Shown here: one piece after another, positions 28,741 through 36,817 of the stretch
Layout of the letters: every line of letters starts with the position of its first letter
How positions within the stretch are numbered: the stretch's first letter is position 1
Source: Polyangia bacterium
GTDB taxonomy: Bacteria; Myxococcota_A; Polyangia; Nannocystales; Nannocystaceae
DNA: 64,000 nt
Assembly: GCA_030430565.1 (NCBI GenBank)
Contig: JAUIKS010000006.1
Location: forward strand, 124,001-188,000
Direction of reading: 5' to 3'
Position numbers and translations under genes: made by a program
Notes under the pieces: generated by a model
What the model saw: the letters and a program-made list of their open reading frames with translations, nothing else
Told to the model about the DNA's origin: nothing
The model's database searches: none

Positions 28741-30228
28741 ATGGTCCTGAACATGCGCCAAGACCTGCGGATGAGCCAGCAGCTCGTCATGACCCCGCAG
28801 CTCCAGCAGGCCATCAAGCTGCTCCAGCTCTCGCGGATCGAGCTGACGGATCTCGTGCGCGACGAGCTGCTCGAGAACCCGCTGCTCGAGGAGGCCGGCG
28901 AGATCGGCACGAGTCAGGAGGAGCAGGTCTCGTCGGTCGAGATGCAGGACTCGGTGGAGCGCGAGCAGAGCGCGCAGACCCAGACCTCCGCTGAGGTCGA
29001 GGGCCAAGCCAACGCCGAGGTGAAGGCCGACGAGCCGCCCCAGGACAATTTTGACTGGGAGGGCTACCTAGAGAACGCGTCGCAGCTGGGGCCTGGTGTG
29101 TCCTCGATCCGCCGCGACAACAACGATCTCCCCTCCATCGAGGCCACGCTGTCGGCCCCCGAGACGCTCGAGGAGCACCTGATGTGGCAGGTGCGGCTCT
29201 CGAACTTCCCGCCGCGCGAGGAGGAGATCGCCGAGTTCATCATCGGCTGCTACGCGCCGACCGGCTACCTCACCGACATCTCGGTCCCGCAGGTCGCGGC
29301 CAAGCTCGGGTGCTCCACCCTCGAGGTCGAGCTCGTGCTCCGCCGCCTGCAGCATCTCGACCCCATCGCCTCGGGGGCGCGCAACCTCGCCGAGTGCCTG
29401 TGGATCCAGGCGCGACACCCGGAGCACCCGATCGAGGACCCCCTGGTCCTGGGGATCATCTCCAAGCACCTCCATCGGATCGAGAACCGCAAGTACAACA
29501 ACATCGCGCGCGACATGGGCGAGCCGCTGGAGGAGGTCTACGAGGCGACCAAGGTCATCATGGGCCTCGACCCCCGGCCGGCGCGCGCGTACTCCACGGG
29601 CGCATCTCCCTACATCACCCCCGATGTGTACATCCTGAAGGTGGGCGAGGAATTCGTCGTTACGCTCAACGACGACGGCCTACCAAAACTCAAGATCAGC
29701 AACATGTACCGCTCGGCCATGAGCGGCAGCCCGAAGGCCAAAGAGTACATCCACGAGCGTCTGCGCTCCGCGCAGTGGCTGATCCGGTCGATCCAGCAGC
29801 GCCAGCGGACGATCGTCAAGGTCACGAAGAGCATCCTCAAGTTCCAGCGCGAATTCTTCGAGAAGGGCGCGCAGTTCCTGAGACCGCTGATCCTCAAGGA
29901 CGTGGCCGAGGACATCGAGATGCACGAGTCCACGGTCTCGCGGGTGACGACCAACAAGTATGTGCACACCCCGCTGGGGGTCTACGAGCTGAAGTACTTC
30001 TTCAACGCCGGGATCAGCCGCAGAAATGGGGATGAGCTGGCATCCGAGGCCGTCAAGACGAAGATCAAGCAGCTGATCGACAACGAGGATCAGACCAAGC
30101 CGCTGAGCGACCAGAAGCTGGTCGAGTGCCTGCGCAAAGAGGGCATCAACATCGCCCGGCGGACGGTGGCCAAGTACCGGGAGCAGCTGAACGTGCTCTC
30201 GAGCTCCAAGCGCCGCAAGCTGTTTTGA
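28741..30228 (+). CDS. rpoN: RNA polymerase sigma-54 factor
   Basis: Region I is plain: MRQDLRMSQQLVMTPQLQQAIKLLQLSRIEL with ENPLLEE, followed by an acidic, Gln-rich region II (to about residue 105), the core-binding region III, and the C-terminal RpoN box ARRTVAKYRE. The 495-residue protein directs polymerase to -24/-12 promoters and needs enhancer-binding ATPases, which are numerous in Myxococcota. GAGAGAGGT precedes the ATG. The following genes (hpf, hprK, rapZ, PTS) repeat the classic rpoN neighbourhood of Proteobacteria. Confidence 0.97.
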   Translation: MVLNMRQDLRMSQQLVMTPQLQQAIKLLQLSRIELTDLVRDELLENPLLEEAGEIGTSQEEQVSSVEMQDSVEREQSAQTQTSAEVEGQANAEVKADEPPQDNFDWEGYLENASQLGPGVSSIRRDNNDLPSIEATLSAPETLEEHLMWQVRLSNFPPREEEIAEFIIGCYAPTGYLTDISVPQVAAKLGCSTLEVELVLRRLQHLDPIASGARNLAECLWIQARHPEHPIEDPLVLGIISKHLHRIENRKYNNIARDMGEPLEEVYEATKVIMGLDPRPARAYSTGASPYITPDVYILKVGEEFVVTLNDDGLPKLKISNMYRSAMSGSPKAKEYIHERLRSAQWLIRSIQQRQRTIVKVTKSILKFQREFFEKGAQFLRPLILKDVAEDIEMHESTVSRVTTNKYVHTPLGVYELKYFFNAGISRRNGDELASEAVKTKIKQLIDNEDQTKPLSDQKLVECLRKEGINIARRTVAKYREQLNVLSSSKRRKLF

Positions 30229-30230
30229 CG

Positions 30231-30249
30231 GCCCGGGCCGCCCCCGGGC
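30231..30249 (+). terminator. GC hairpin behind rpoN
   Basis: GCCCGGG-CCGCC-CCCGGGC gives a 7-bp all-GC stem starting two bases after the rpoN stop. It is followed by GGCAAAATTAG rather than a T-run, so it is a weak or Rho-assisted terminator candidate, or a stabilising structure between rpoN and hpf. Confidence 0.35.
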
Positions 30250-30366
30250 GGCAAAATTAGTCGAGCGACGCGATTGGGGATCACATCCGGGGCGCGTTCG
30301 CGTTACGTTGTAGTGTGGGCCCCGAGGCAGGGGCCCGCGCGGACTCTTGCCTGAGAGGTGCCACCC

Positions 30367-30993
30367 ATGCAAACACACTTCGTTTTTCGACAAATGGAGA
30401 CTTCGCAAGCGCTTCAGAGCTACGCTGAAGAGCGGCTCGAGAAGATCAAGCGCTACGTCGCGGATCCGCTCAAGGTCAACTGCACCTTCAGCGTTCACAA
30501 GTTTAATCAGACCGCGCAGTTCGAAGTCGTGCTGCGCAACGGGCTGCAGCTCCACGCGTCGGAATCGACGGAGAACATGTACTCATCGGTCGACCTCGCG
30601 CTCGCCAAGATGGAGCGCCAGGTCCGGCGCTACCGCAAGCGCATCCGGCAGCACAAGCAGCACGAGGGGCGCAGCGCCAAGGTCCGGCTGAACGTGATCG
30701 CGGCCGAGCACGACACGGACGAGATCGCGCTCGAGCAGGAGCGGCAGCACGAGCCGGCCTCGGTCACGCCGATCGACGGCGGGCCGAAGATCGTCCACAC
30801 CAAGGAGCTGCAGGCCGAGCGCCTGACGCCCGCGCAGGCGATCATGCAGATGAACCTCATGCACAAGGCGTTCTGGGTGTTCGCCAACACCGAGACGGGC
30901 GAGCTCAACGTCGTGTATCGCCTCGACGAGGCGAAGGACACCTACGGCCTGATCCAGCCCGAGTCCAGCGCGGAGAAGGCCGAGACCGGCTAG
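30367..30993 (+). CDS. hpf: Ribosome hibernation-promoting factor, long form
   Basis: The N-terminal 100 residues (MQTHFVFRQMETSQALQSYAEERLEKIKRY ... QFEVVLRNGLQLHASESTENMYSSVDLALAKMERQVRRYR) are the S30AE domain that occupies the decoding channel of resting ribosomes. The C-terminal 55 residues (IVHTKELQAERLTPAQAIMQMNLMHKAFWVFANTETGELNVVYRL) are the dimerisation domain of long HPF, which joins two 70S particles into 100S dimers. The ATG at 30367 has GAGAGGTG upstream. Position behind rpoN is conserved in many bacteria. Confidence 0.95.
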   Translation: MQTHFVFRQMETSQALQSYAEERLEKIKRYVADPLKVNCTFSVHKFNQTAQFEVVLRNGLQLHASESTENMYSSVDLALAKMERQVRRYRKRIRQHKQHEGRSAKVRLNVIAAEHDTDEIALEQERQHEPASVTPIDGGPKIVHTKELQAERLTPAQAIMQMNLMHKAFWVFANTETGELNVVYRLDEAKDTYGLIQPESSAEKAETG

Positions 30994-31099
30994 CAGCGGC
31001 GATCCATAGGGCCGCCGCGCGCTCTGGTCGCGCGGACGCCCCGCCGAGTCGTAGCGCTCGATCGATCTCGATTGTGCACGCTCGCGCGGGGCGTCGCTG

Positions 31100-31183
31100 T
31101 TGGTTCTCGAGATCGTCTCCAAGAACGGTCTCTGGAACGGTCTCGAGAACGGTCGCTAGAACGGTCTCGAGATCGTTCTCGAA
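31100..31183 (+). repeat. 12-bp tandem repeat immediately upstream of hprK
   Basis: Seven consecutive 12-base units follow the pattern AACGGTCTCGAG. Two copies are exact, the others differ at one to five places (for example TTGGTTCTCGAG first, ATCGTTCTCGAA last). Each unit contains or nearly contains the palindrome CTCGAG or a TCTCGAGA-like core. The array ends 33 bases before the hprK ATG, so it occupies the place of promoter or leader. Confidence 0.8.
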
Positions 31184-31216
31184 TTCGCGCGCGCGTCGGC
31201 TGGTACTCTCGCGGCG

Positions 31217-32227
31217 ATGCGACGCGAAACCACGGTCGAGGTCGGTCAGCTGCTCGAGCAGTCGGCGAAGCAGCTCCAGCTAGAGCTGCTCTCGGACTGG
31301 GGCGAGCTCGATCGCAAGATCGCCCGTCCCCGGATCCAGAAGCCAGGTCTCGCGCTCTCGGGCTTCGTCAAGCACGTGTTCCCGGACCGTCTGCAGGTCA
31401 TGGGCCTGACCGAGATCGACTACCTCCAGAGCATCTCGCGCGAGGCGGCGGTCGAGGGGCTCGAGAAGTTCTGCGGGCGCGGGCTGTGCGGGATGGTGCT
31501 GACGCGGGGGCTCGAGGCGCCGGACATCTTGATGGACGCGACGCGCAAGCACCGGATCCCGCTGATGCGGACGCCGCTGATGAGCTCGACCTTTATCTCC
31601 CGGCTGACGCGCAAGCTCGAGGAGCTGCTGGCGCCGCGGGCGAGCATCCACGGCGTGCTCGTGGACGTGCTCGGGATCGGCCTCTTGCTGATCGGGCGCA
31701 GCGGCGTCGGCAAGAGCGAGGCGGCGCTCGACCTGGTGATGAAGGGCCACCGCCTGGTCGCCGACGACGTGGTCGAGGTGACGGTGCGGCCGCCCGACAC
31801 GGTGTGGGGCGAGGCGACCGAGATCCATCAGCACCACATGGAGATCCGCGGGATGGGGATCTTGAACATCACGCACCTGTTCGGGGTCGCGGCGGTGCGC
31901 GACAACAAGAAGATCGAGGTCGTCGTCGAGCTCAGCGACGTCGACGAGGGCGACTACGATCGCCTGGGCACCGAGAACGAGGTCTGGCCGATCCTCGGCG
32001 TCGACGTCCCGCTCGCCCGGATCCCGCTGCGCCCGGGGCGAAACATCGCCTCGCTGATCGAGGTCGTCGCGCGCAACCAGATCCTGAAGTACCGCGGCCG
32101 CGACTCGGCGCGCGAGTTTCAGGACAAGATCAACGCGCGGATCTTGGCGTCGACCGGCGCGGCCGCGGTCCCGTCGGAGCGCGCGCGCCCGGGCTCGCAG
32201 AGCATGCCGATCCCCGAGGTCGAGTGA
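31217..32227 (+). CDS. hprK: HPr kinase/phosphorylase
   Basis: The 336-residue protein has the N-terminal domain common in HprK, then the P-loop GRSGVGKSE near residue 160. DDVVEV follows, then the signature MEIRGMGILNITHLFG and DVPLARIPLRPGRNIASLIEVVARN. It phosphorylates or dephosphorylates a serine of HPr in response to metabolites, linking carbon status to regulation. The substrate HPr is encoded 1.5 kb downstream with the matching Ser motif. No strong ribosome site is seen; the unusual 12-bp repeat array lies directly upstream. Confidence 0.96.
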   Translation: MRRETTVEVGQLLEQSAKQLQLELLSDWGELDRKIARPRIQKPGLALSGFVKHVFPDRLQVMGLTEIDYLQSISREAAVEGLEKFCGRGLCGMVLTRGLEAPDILMDATRKHRIPLMRTPLMSSTFISRLTRKLEELLAPRASIHGVLVDVLGIGLLLIGRSGVGKSEAALDLVMKGHRLVADDVVEVTVRPPDTVWGEATEIHQHHMEIRGMGILNITHLFGVAAVRDNKKIEVVVELSDVDEGDYDRLGTENEVWPILGVDVPLARIPLRPGRNIASLIEVVARNQILKYRGRDSAREFQDKINARILASTGAAAVPSERARPGSQSMPIPEVE

Positions 32228-32261
32228 TCGCTTGGGAGCGAACTGTACTGAGGACCATGTC

Positions 32262-33185
32262 ATGAACCTGCTCGTCGTTACAGGTCTCAGCGGCTCCGGG
32301 AAGTCGACCGCGCTCGCGGCCCTCGAGGACCTGGGCTTTTACTGCGTGGACAACCTGCCGGTGCCGATGCTGCCGGCGCTGCCCGAGTACGCCGGGGTCG
32401 CCGATGTCGCCGCGGGGCGACGCGTCGCGGTCGGCATCGACGCCCGCGACACCCGCTACCTGCACCAGTTCGCCGCGGTCCACGGCCGCCTGCGGGCGGC
32501 GGGCCACCGCGTCGAGATCCTGTTCCTCGAGGCGCCGGTGGACGTGATCGTGCGACGCTACTCGGAGACGCGGCGCAAGCACCCGCTGGGCGACCTGCCC
32601 CAGGCCAGCGAGCAGGAGGTGGAGCTGCTCTCGCCGCTGCGGGCCATGGCGACGAGCATCATCGACACCCAGGGGATGCGAGCTCGCGGCCTGCGCCAGC
32701 TGATCCGCGATCGCTACGGCGTGCACGGCGTGATGAACCTCGTGCTCTCCTCCTTCGGGTTTAAGTTCGGCCTGCTGAGCTCGGCGGACTTGGTGTTCGA
32801 CGTGCGGTTCCTCGACAACCCCTTCAACGTCCTGGAGCTGCGGCCGCTGACGGGTCTACAGGCGTCTGTATCGTCGTTCGTGCTCGGGCAGCCGGACGCG
32901 ATGCAGATGCTGGAGCACATCGAGCGCGTGGTCCGCTTCGTCGCGCCGCGCAGCGCCCGCGAAGGGCGCTCGTATCTGACCGTTGCGATCGGCTGCACGG
33001 GGGGGCAGCATCGATCTGTAGCGCTCGTCGAGGCCATGGCAGCGCGCCTCACATCCGGCCAGCCGCTCTCGGAGCCCGCTCCGAACCTCATCGTGCGCCA
33101 CAGGGACCTGCCCGAGGTCCCGGAGACTCGAAAGGGCGTGGCCAATGCTGTACAGCCAACCGCAGGCGCAGACTCAACATCCTAA
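32262..33185 (+). CDS. rapZ: RapZ (YvcJ family) nucleotide- and RNA-binding adaptor
   Basis: The ATG at 32262 has GAGGA eight bases upstream. The 307-residue product begins MNLLVVTGLSGSGKSTALAALEDLGFYCVDNLPV with its P-loop. It then has FLDNPFNVLELRPLTGLQASV and the C-terminal CTGGQHRSVALVEAMAARL, all standard for RapZ. In enterobacteria RapZ senses glucosamine-6-phosphate and controls glmS via small RNA decay; in others the role is less clear. Clustered with hprK and PTS genes as usual. Its last 41 bases overlap the EIIA gene. Confidence 0.95.
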   Translation: MNLLVVTGLSGSGKSTALAALEDLGFYCVDNLPVPMLPALPEYAGVADVAAGRRVAVGIDARDTRYLHQFAAVHGRLRAAGHRVEILFLEAPVDVIVRRYSETRRKHPLGDLPQASEQEVELLSPLRAMATSIIDTQGMRARGLRQLIRDRYGVHGVMNLVLSSFGFKFGLLSSADLVFDVRFLDNPFNVLELRPLTGLQASVSSFVLGQPDAMQMLEHIERVVRFVAPRSAREGRSYLTVAIGCTGGQHRSVALVEAMAARLTSGQPLSEPAPNLIVRHRDLPEVPETRKGVANAVQPTAGADSTS

Positions 33186-33681
33186 CGACGCCGTCAGCGA
33201 CGGCGGCGCGGAGGCGAGCGCCGACGGTGGTCCGGAACCGACGCGCGACGACGAGCGTGGGGACGAGGACGAGGTGACGCAGGTCGGCGTCGTCATCGTC
33301 GGCCACGCCCACACGGCGAGCCAGCTGCTGGCGGCGGCCCGCGGGATCACGCCGCGCGGCCTCGAGGGCGTCATGACGGTCGACGCCGGCGCCGGGCAGA
33401 CGCCGCTGCTGAAGGCGACGCTGTGCACGGCGATCGACCGCGCCGACCAGGGCCGCGGCGTGCTGATGATCGTCGACCTGTTCGGCGCGAGCCCGTGTAC
33501 ATGCGGGCTGCGGGAGCGGGCGGCGCACGAATTAGTCGTGCTCTCGGGCCTGAATCTTGCGATGCTCTTGAAGCTTGCGACGCTTGATCGCCGGTCGTGC
33601 TCTCCGAACGCGTTGGCCCAAGCGTGCGCCGCCTCGGGGGCGCGCGCGGTCCGGATCGATTCCGGAGCCGCCGCGAGCTGA
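33145..33681 (+). CDS. PTS mannose-type EIIA domain protein
   Basis: This 178-residue single-domain protein has an acidic N-terminal extension of about 45 residues. Then come TQVGVVIVGHAHTASQLLAAA, with a histidine placed like the phospho-acceptor of ManX EIIA, and GVLMIVDLFGASPCTCG, matching the family's second strand motif. It should accept phosphate from HPr. The ATG at 33145 overlaps rapZ. No EIIB, EIIC or EIID follows, so it probably passes a signal rather than sugar. The extension and the start are the least certain parts. Confidence 0.88.
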   Translation: MLYSQPQAQTQHPNDAVSDGGAEASADGGPEPTRDDERGDEDEVTQVGVVIVGHAHTASQLLAAARGITPRGLEGVMTVDAGAGQTPLLKATLCTAIDRADQGRGVLMIVDLFGASPCTCGLRERAAHELVVLSGLNLAMLLKLATLDRRSCSPNALAQACAASGARAVRIDSGAAAS

Positions 33682-33699
33682 GCGCGGGAAGGAGTCTTC

Positions 33700-33981
33700 A
33701 TGAGGAAGCAGCAAGAAGTGTCGGGGTCGCTCGAGATCATCAACCCGCTCGGCCTGCACGCGCGCGCGGCCAGCAAGCTGGTGAGCCTCGCGAATCGCTA
33801 CAGCGCCGAGGTCTGGATCGACAAAGACGGGACCGAGGTCAACGGCAAGAGCATCCTCGGGGTGCTGATGCTGGCGGCGGCGAAGGGCACCGTGATCACG
33901 CTGCGGTGTGAGGGCTCCGACGCGGACGAGGCCTACAAGGCGCTCGCTGGGCTCGTGCAGGACGGGTTCGGCGAATTGTGA
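33700..33981 (+). CDS. ptsH: Phosphocarrier protein HPr
   Basis: This 93-residue protein contains NPLGLHARAASKLV, with the EI-phosphorylated histidine, and NGKSILGVLMLAAAKG, with the serine that HprK modifies. Both regulatory sites are thus intact. GGAAGGAG lies upstream of the ATG. Its stop overlaps the GTG of the EI gene by four bases, so production of HPr and EI is coupled. Confidence 0.97.
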   Translation: MRKQQEVSGSLEIINPLGLHARAASKLVSLANRYSAEVWIDKDGTEVNGKSILGVLMLAAAKGTVITLRCEGSDADEAYKALAGLVQDGFGEL

Positions 33982-35789
33982 ACGAGAGCCGCCCCGACGA
34001 CGACGAACAGCGCTGGGTTCACGCTGGGACGGCCACGAGCCCGGGCATCGGGATCGGCGAGGCCTACGTCGTCGGTCGTCGGCGCGTCGCGGTCCCGCAC
34101 ACCTATATCGAGCGCGAGGAGGTCGAGGCCGAGCAGATCCGCTTCCACGAGGCGCTGGTCGCGACGCGCACGCAGATCGAGGCGATCAAGGCCAAGCTCC
34201 CCCACGGCGAGCACCGCCAGATCCTCAAGGCGCAGCAGATGATGCTGCGCGATCCCGATTTAATTCAGCGGACCGAGACGCTGGTGCGCGACGACCTGCG
34301 CTGCGCCGAGTGGGCGGTGGCGACCGCGATCGACGAGCTGCAGGCGACGCTGGACCAGGCGGAGACCGAGTACTTCCGCGAGCGCAGCAGCGACATCGGC
34401 TTCCTCGGGCGCCGGCTGCTGCAGACGCTGGTCGGCGAGACGCTCGGCGAGATCAGCCCGCCCGAGGGCTCGATCGTGGTCGCGCACGACCTGAGCCCCG
34501 CCGACACCGCGCAGCTGCACCGCGTGCGCGTCGAGGGGATCGTGACGGAGGTCGGCGGCCGTACGTCGCACAGCGCGATCATGGCCCGCTCGCTGCAGAT
34601 CCCGGCGGTGGTCGGCATCGAGGGGGTCACCAACATCGCGCAGACCGGCGACACGGTGATCGTCGACGGCGTGCACGGCCGCGTGATCGTGCGCCCCGAG
34701 GAGGAGGAGCTCGAGGGGCACGAGGGCGAGCGCCGGCGCTACGACGCGTTCGAGGAGAAGATCCAGAAAGACCGCGCGTTTAAAGCGGTCACCCAGGACG
34801 GCCTCCACGTGATCACGCGGGCCAACCTGGCGATGAGCGAGGACATGGAGCTGGCGATCCGCCACGGCGCCGAGGGCATCGGGCTGTACCGCAGCGAGTA
34901 CATGTTCATGAACCGCGACTCGCTGCCGAGCGAGGAGGAGCACTACCGCACCGCGAAGGCCGTGCTGCGCAAGATGGCGCCGTACCCGGTGGTGTTTCGC
35001 ACCTTCGACCTCGGCTCCGACAAGAAGAGCCCGCTGCTGATGGCGCGGGGGCCCGAGGTCAACCCGGCGATGGGTCTGCGCTCGCTGCGGCTCGCGCTGC
35101 GCGAGCGCGAGATGTTCTTGGCGCAGCTGCGCGGGCTGCTGCGCGCGGGCGTGCACGGGCCGCTGCGGATCATGCTGCCGCTCGTCAGCAGCGTCCGCGA
35201 GCTCAACGACGGCCTCGAGGCGATCGAGGAGGCGCGCGATCAGCTGATCCGGGACGAGATGCCGCAGTCGGATGACATCCGCGTGGGCGTGATGGTCGAG
35301 ACGCCGGCGGCCGCGTTGATCGCGGATCTGCTGGCGGAGCGGGTCGACTTCTTGAGCATCGGGACCAACGACCTGATCCAGTACACGCTGGCGATCGACC
35401 GCGAGAACGAGGAGGTCGGCTACCTCTACGAGCCGCTGCACCCCGCGATCACGCGCCTCATCAAGCGCGTGGCGGAGGCGGGCGCGGCCCGTGACGTGCC
35501 GGTCAGCCTCTGCGGCGAGATGGCGGCCGATCCGCGCTATACGTGGGTCTTGGCGGGGCTCGGGATCCAGGAGCTGTCGATGAACCCGAGCGCGATCGCG
35601 GTCGTCAAGGACATCATCCGCGCGTCGTCTTCGGAGGACATGCGGCAGCTGGCGGAGCGGGTGCTGGCGGCGCGCTCGGCGGTCGAGGCCGAGGCGGTGG
35701 TCTACGAGACCATGCACGCGCGCTTCCCCGAGCACCTCGAGCACGGCGCGGGCGCCGGGGTGCCCTCCTCGGTCCCCGAGGACGACTGA
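33978..35789 (+). CDS. ptsI: PTS enzyme I (phosphoenolpyruvate-protein phosphotransferase)
   Basis: The 603-residue cytoplasmic enzyme transfers phosphate from PEP to HPr. The active-site histidine region GGRTSHSAIMARSLQIPAVVG is near residue 197. The PEP-binding C-terminal half has IGLYRSEYMFMNRDSLPSEEEHY, RTFDLGSDK, IMLPLVSSVRE, GVMVETPAAALIADLLAERVDFLSIGTNDLIQYTLAIDR and SLCGEMAADPRYT. Length and order are normal. Start is GTG at 33978, inside the HPr stop. No GAF domain is present, so it is not the nitrogen-type EI-Ntr. Confidence 0.96.
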   Translation: MNESRPDDDEQRWVHAGTATSPGIGIGEAYVVGRRRVAVPHTYIEREEVEAEQIRFHEALVATRTQIEAIKAKLPHGEHRQILKAQQMMLRDPDLIQRTETLVRDDLRCAEWAVATAIDELQATLDQAETEYFRERSSDIGFLGRRLLQTLVGETLGEISPPEGSIVVAHDLSPADTAQLHRVRVEGIVTEVGGRTSHSAIMARSLQIPAVVGIEGVTNIAQTGDTVIVDGVHGRVIVRPEEEELEGHEGERRRYDAFEEKIQKDRAFKAVTQDGLHVITRANLAMSEDMELAIRHGAEGIGLYRSEYMFMNRDSLPSEEEHYRTAKAVLRKMAPYPVVFRTFDLGSDKKSPLLMARGPEVNPAMGLRSLRLALREREMFLAQLRGLLRAGVHGPLRIMLPLVSSVRELNDGLEAIEEARDQLIRDEMPQSDDIRVGVMVETPAAALIADLLAERVDFLSIGTNDLIQYTLAIDRENEEVGYLYEPLHPAITRLIKRVAEAGAARDVPVSLCGEMAADPRYTWVLAGLGIQELSMNPSAIAVVKDIIRASSSEDMRQLAERVLAARSAVEAEAVVYETMHARFPEHLEHGAGAGVPSSVPEDD

Positions 35790-35818
35790 TCGGGTCGCGG
35801 CGAGGGTATAGAAGCGAG

Positions 35819-36772
35819 ATGCGAGACGCCGTAATTCAAGGTGGCATCGCGCCGCGACCGGCGGATCGTTCGCGGCGCGTCGAGATCGAGCTCGGGTCCT
35901 CGGGTCGTCCCGGTGGTCCGAGGGGACACGTGTTCGTGTGTGATCGGGGGCCACGCGACGCGCCCGCGGTGGTGCTGCTGCACGGGCTGCTCGTGCATCA
36001 CCACGAGTTCGCGCGCTTGATCCCGCGGCTCGAGGAGGACTTTCGCGTGCTCGCGCCGGACCTGCCCGGCTGCGGCAGCAGCGATCGACCGCCGCCGGAG
36101 GAGGTCGAGGATTACAGCCTGCCGTGGTTGGCCGGCGCGCTCGCGCGTGCGCTGTGCAGCCCCGAGCTCGGGCTCGCGCGGGGGCGTCCGCTGCACATCG
36201 TCGGCCACAGCCTCGGCGGCGCGGTCGCGGCGATCCTGACGACGATCCTGAATTCGACGGCGGGCCCCGGCGGCGCGGCGCCCTCGGTCGCGAGCCTGAC
36301 GCTGGTCGACAGCTCGTGCTTCACCATGGCGATGCCGCTCGAGGGCCGGCTCGCCATGGTGCCGGGGGTCGGATCGCTCGTGTTCACGCGCCTGTACCGG
36401 CGCGTCGACCTCCACCGCTACTTCACGCGGGTGTTCTCGCGGCCGGAGCTGGTCGAGGACGAGGCGGTCAAGGTCTACTGGGATCAGCTCACGCGGGCCG
36501 GCGGGCGCGAGGCGGCCTACGCGATGCTGCTGCAGCTGGCGGATCTCGACGCCATGAGCGCGCGGTTTTGCGAGATCCGCTGCCCGAGCCTGGTCGTGTG
36601 GGGCGAGCTCGACGCGTTGATCCCCCTCGCGCACGGACAGCGCCTCGCGCAGCTGATCCCCGGCGCGCGGCTCGAGGTGATCGCGGGGTGCGGGCACGCG
36701 CCCAACGAGGAGGCGCCAGCGGAGCTCGCCCGGCTCCTGCGCGAGCACATCGCCCGCGCGGGCGCCGACTGA
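35819..36772 (+). CDS. Alpha/beta hydrolase
   Basis: The 317-residue protein has the full hydrolase-fold triad: nucleophile in HIVGHSLGGAVAAI, acid in VWGELDALIPLAHGQRL, and histidine in IAGCGHAPNEEAP. The oxyanion strand AVVLLHGLLVHHHEF is near residue 55. ATG at 35819 gives a complete fold; the frame upstream lies inside the EI gene. There is no signal peptide, so it is cytoplasmic. Substrate cannot be told: esterase, lipase or haloalkane-type enzymes share this pattern. Confidence 0.85.
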   Translation: MRDAVIQGGIAPRPADRSRRVEIELGSSGRPGGPRGHVFVCDRGPRDAPAVVLLHGLLVHHHEFARLIPRLEEDFRVLAPDLPGCGSSDRPPPEEVEDYSLPWLAGALARALCSPELGLARGRPLHIVGHSLGGAVAAILTTILNSTAGPGGAAPSVASLTLVDSSCFTMAMPLEGRLAMVPGVGSLVFTRLYRRVDLHRYFTRVFSRPELVEDEAVKVYWDQLTRAGGREAAYAMLLQLADLDAMSARFCEIRCPSLVVWGELDALIPLAHGQRLAQLIPGARLEVIAGCGHAPNEEAPAELARLLREHIARAGAD

Positions 36773-36817
36773 CGCGACGACCAGCCCGCGCGGGGGTTCT
36801 GATAGGCTCTTGCGGCC

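Noticed and set aside
31072..32265. 397-codon plus-strand frame across the 12-bp repeats and hprK
   Set aside because: It is a shifted frame over the well-conserved hprK; its translation is Arg/Ala-rich without domains.
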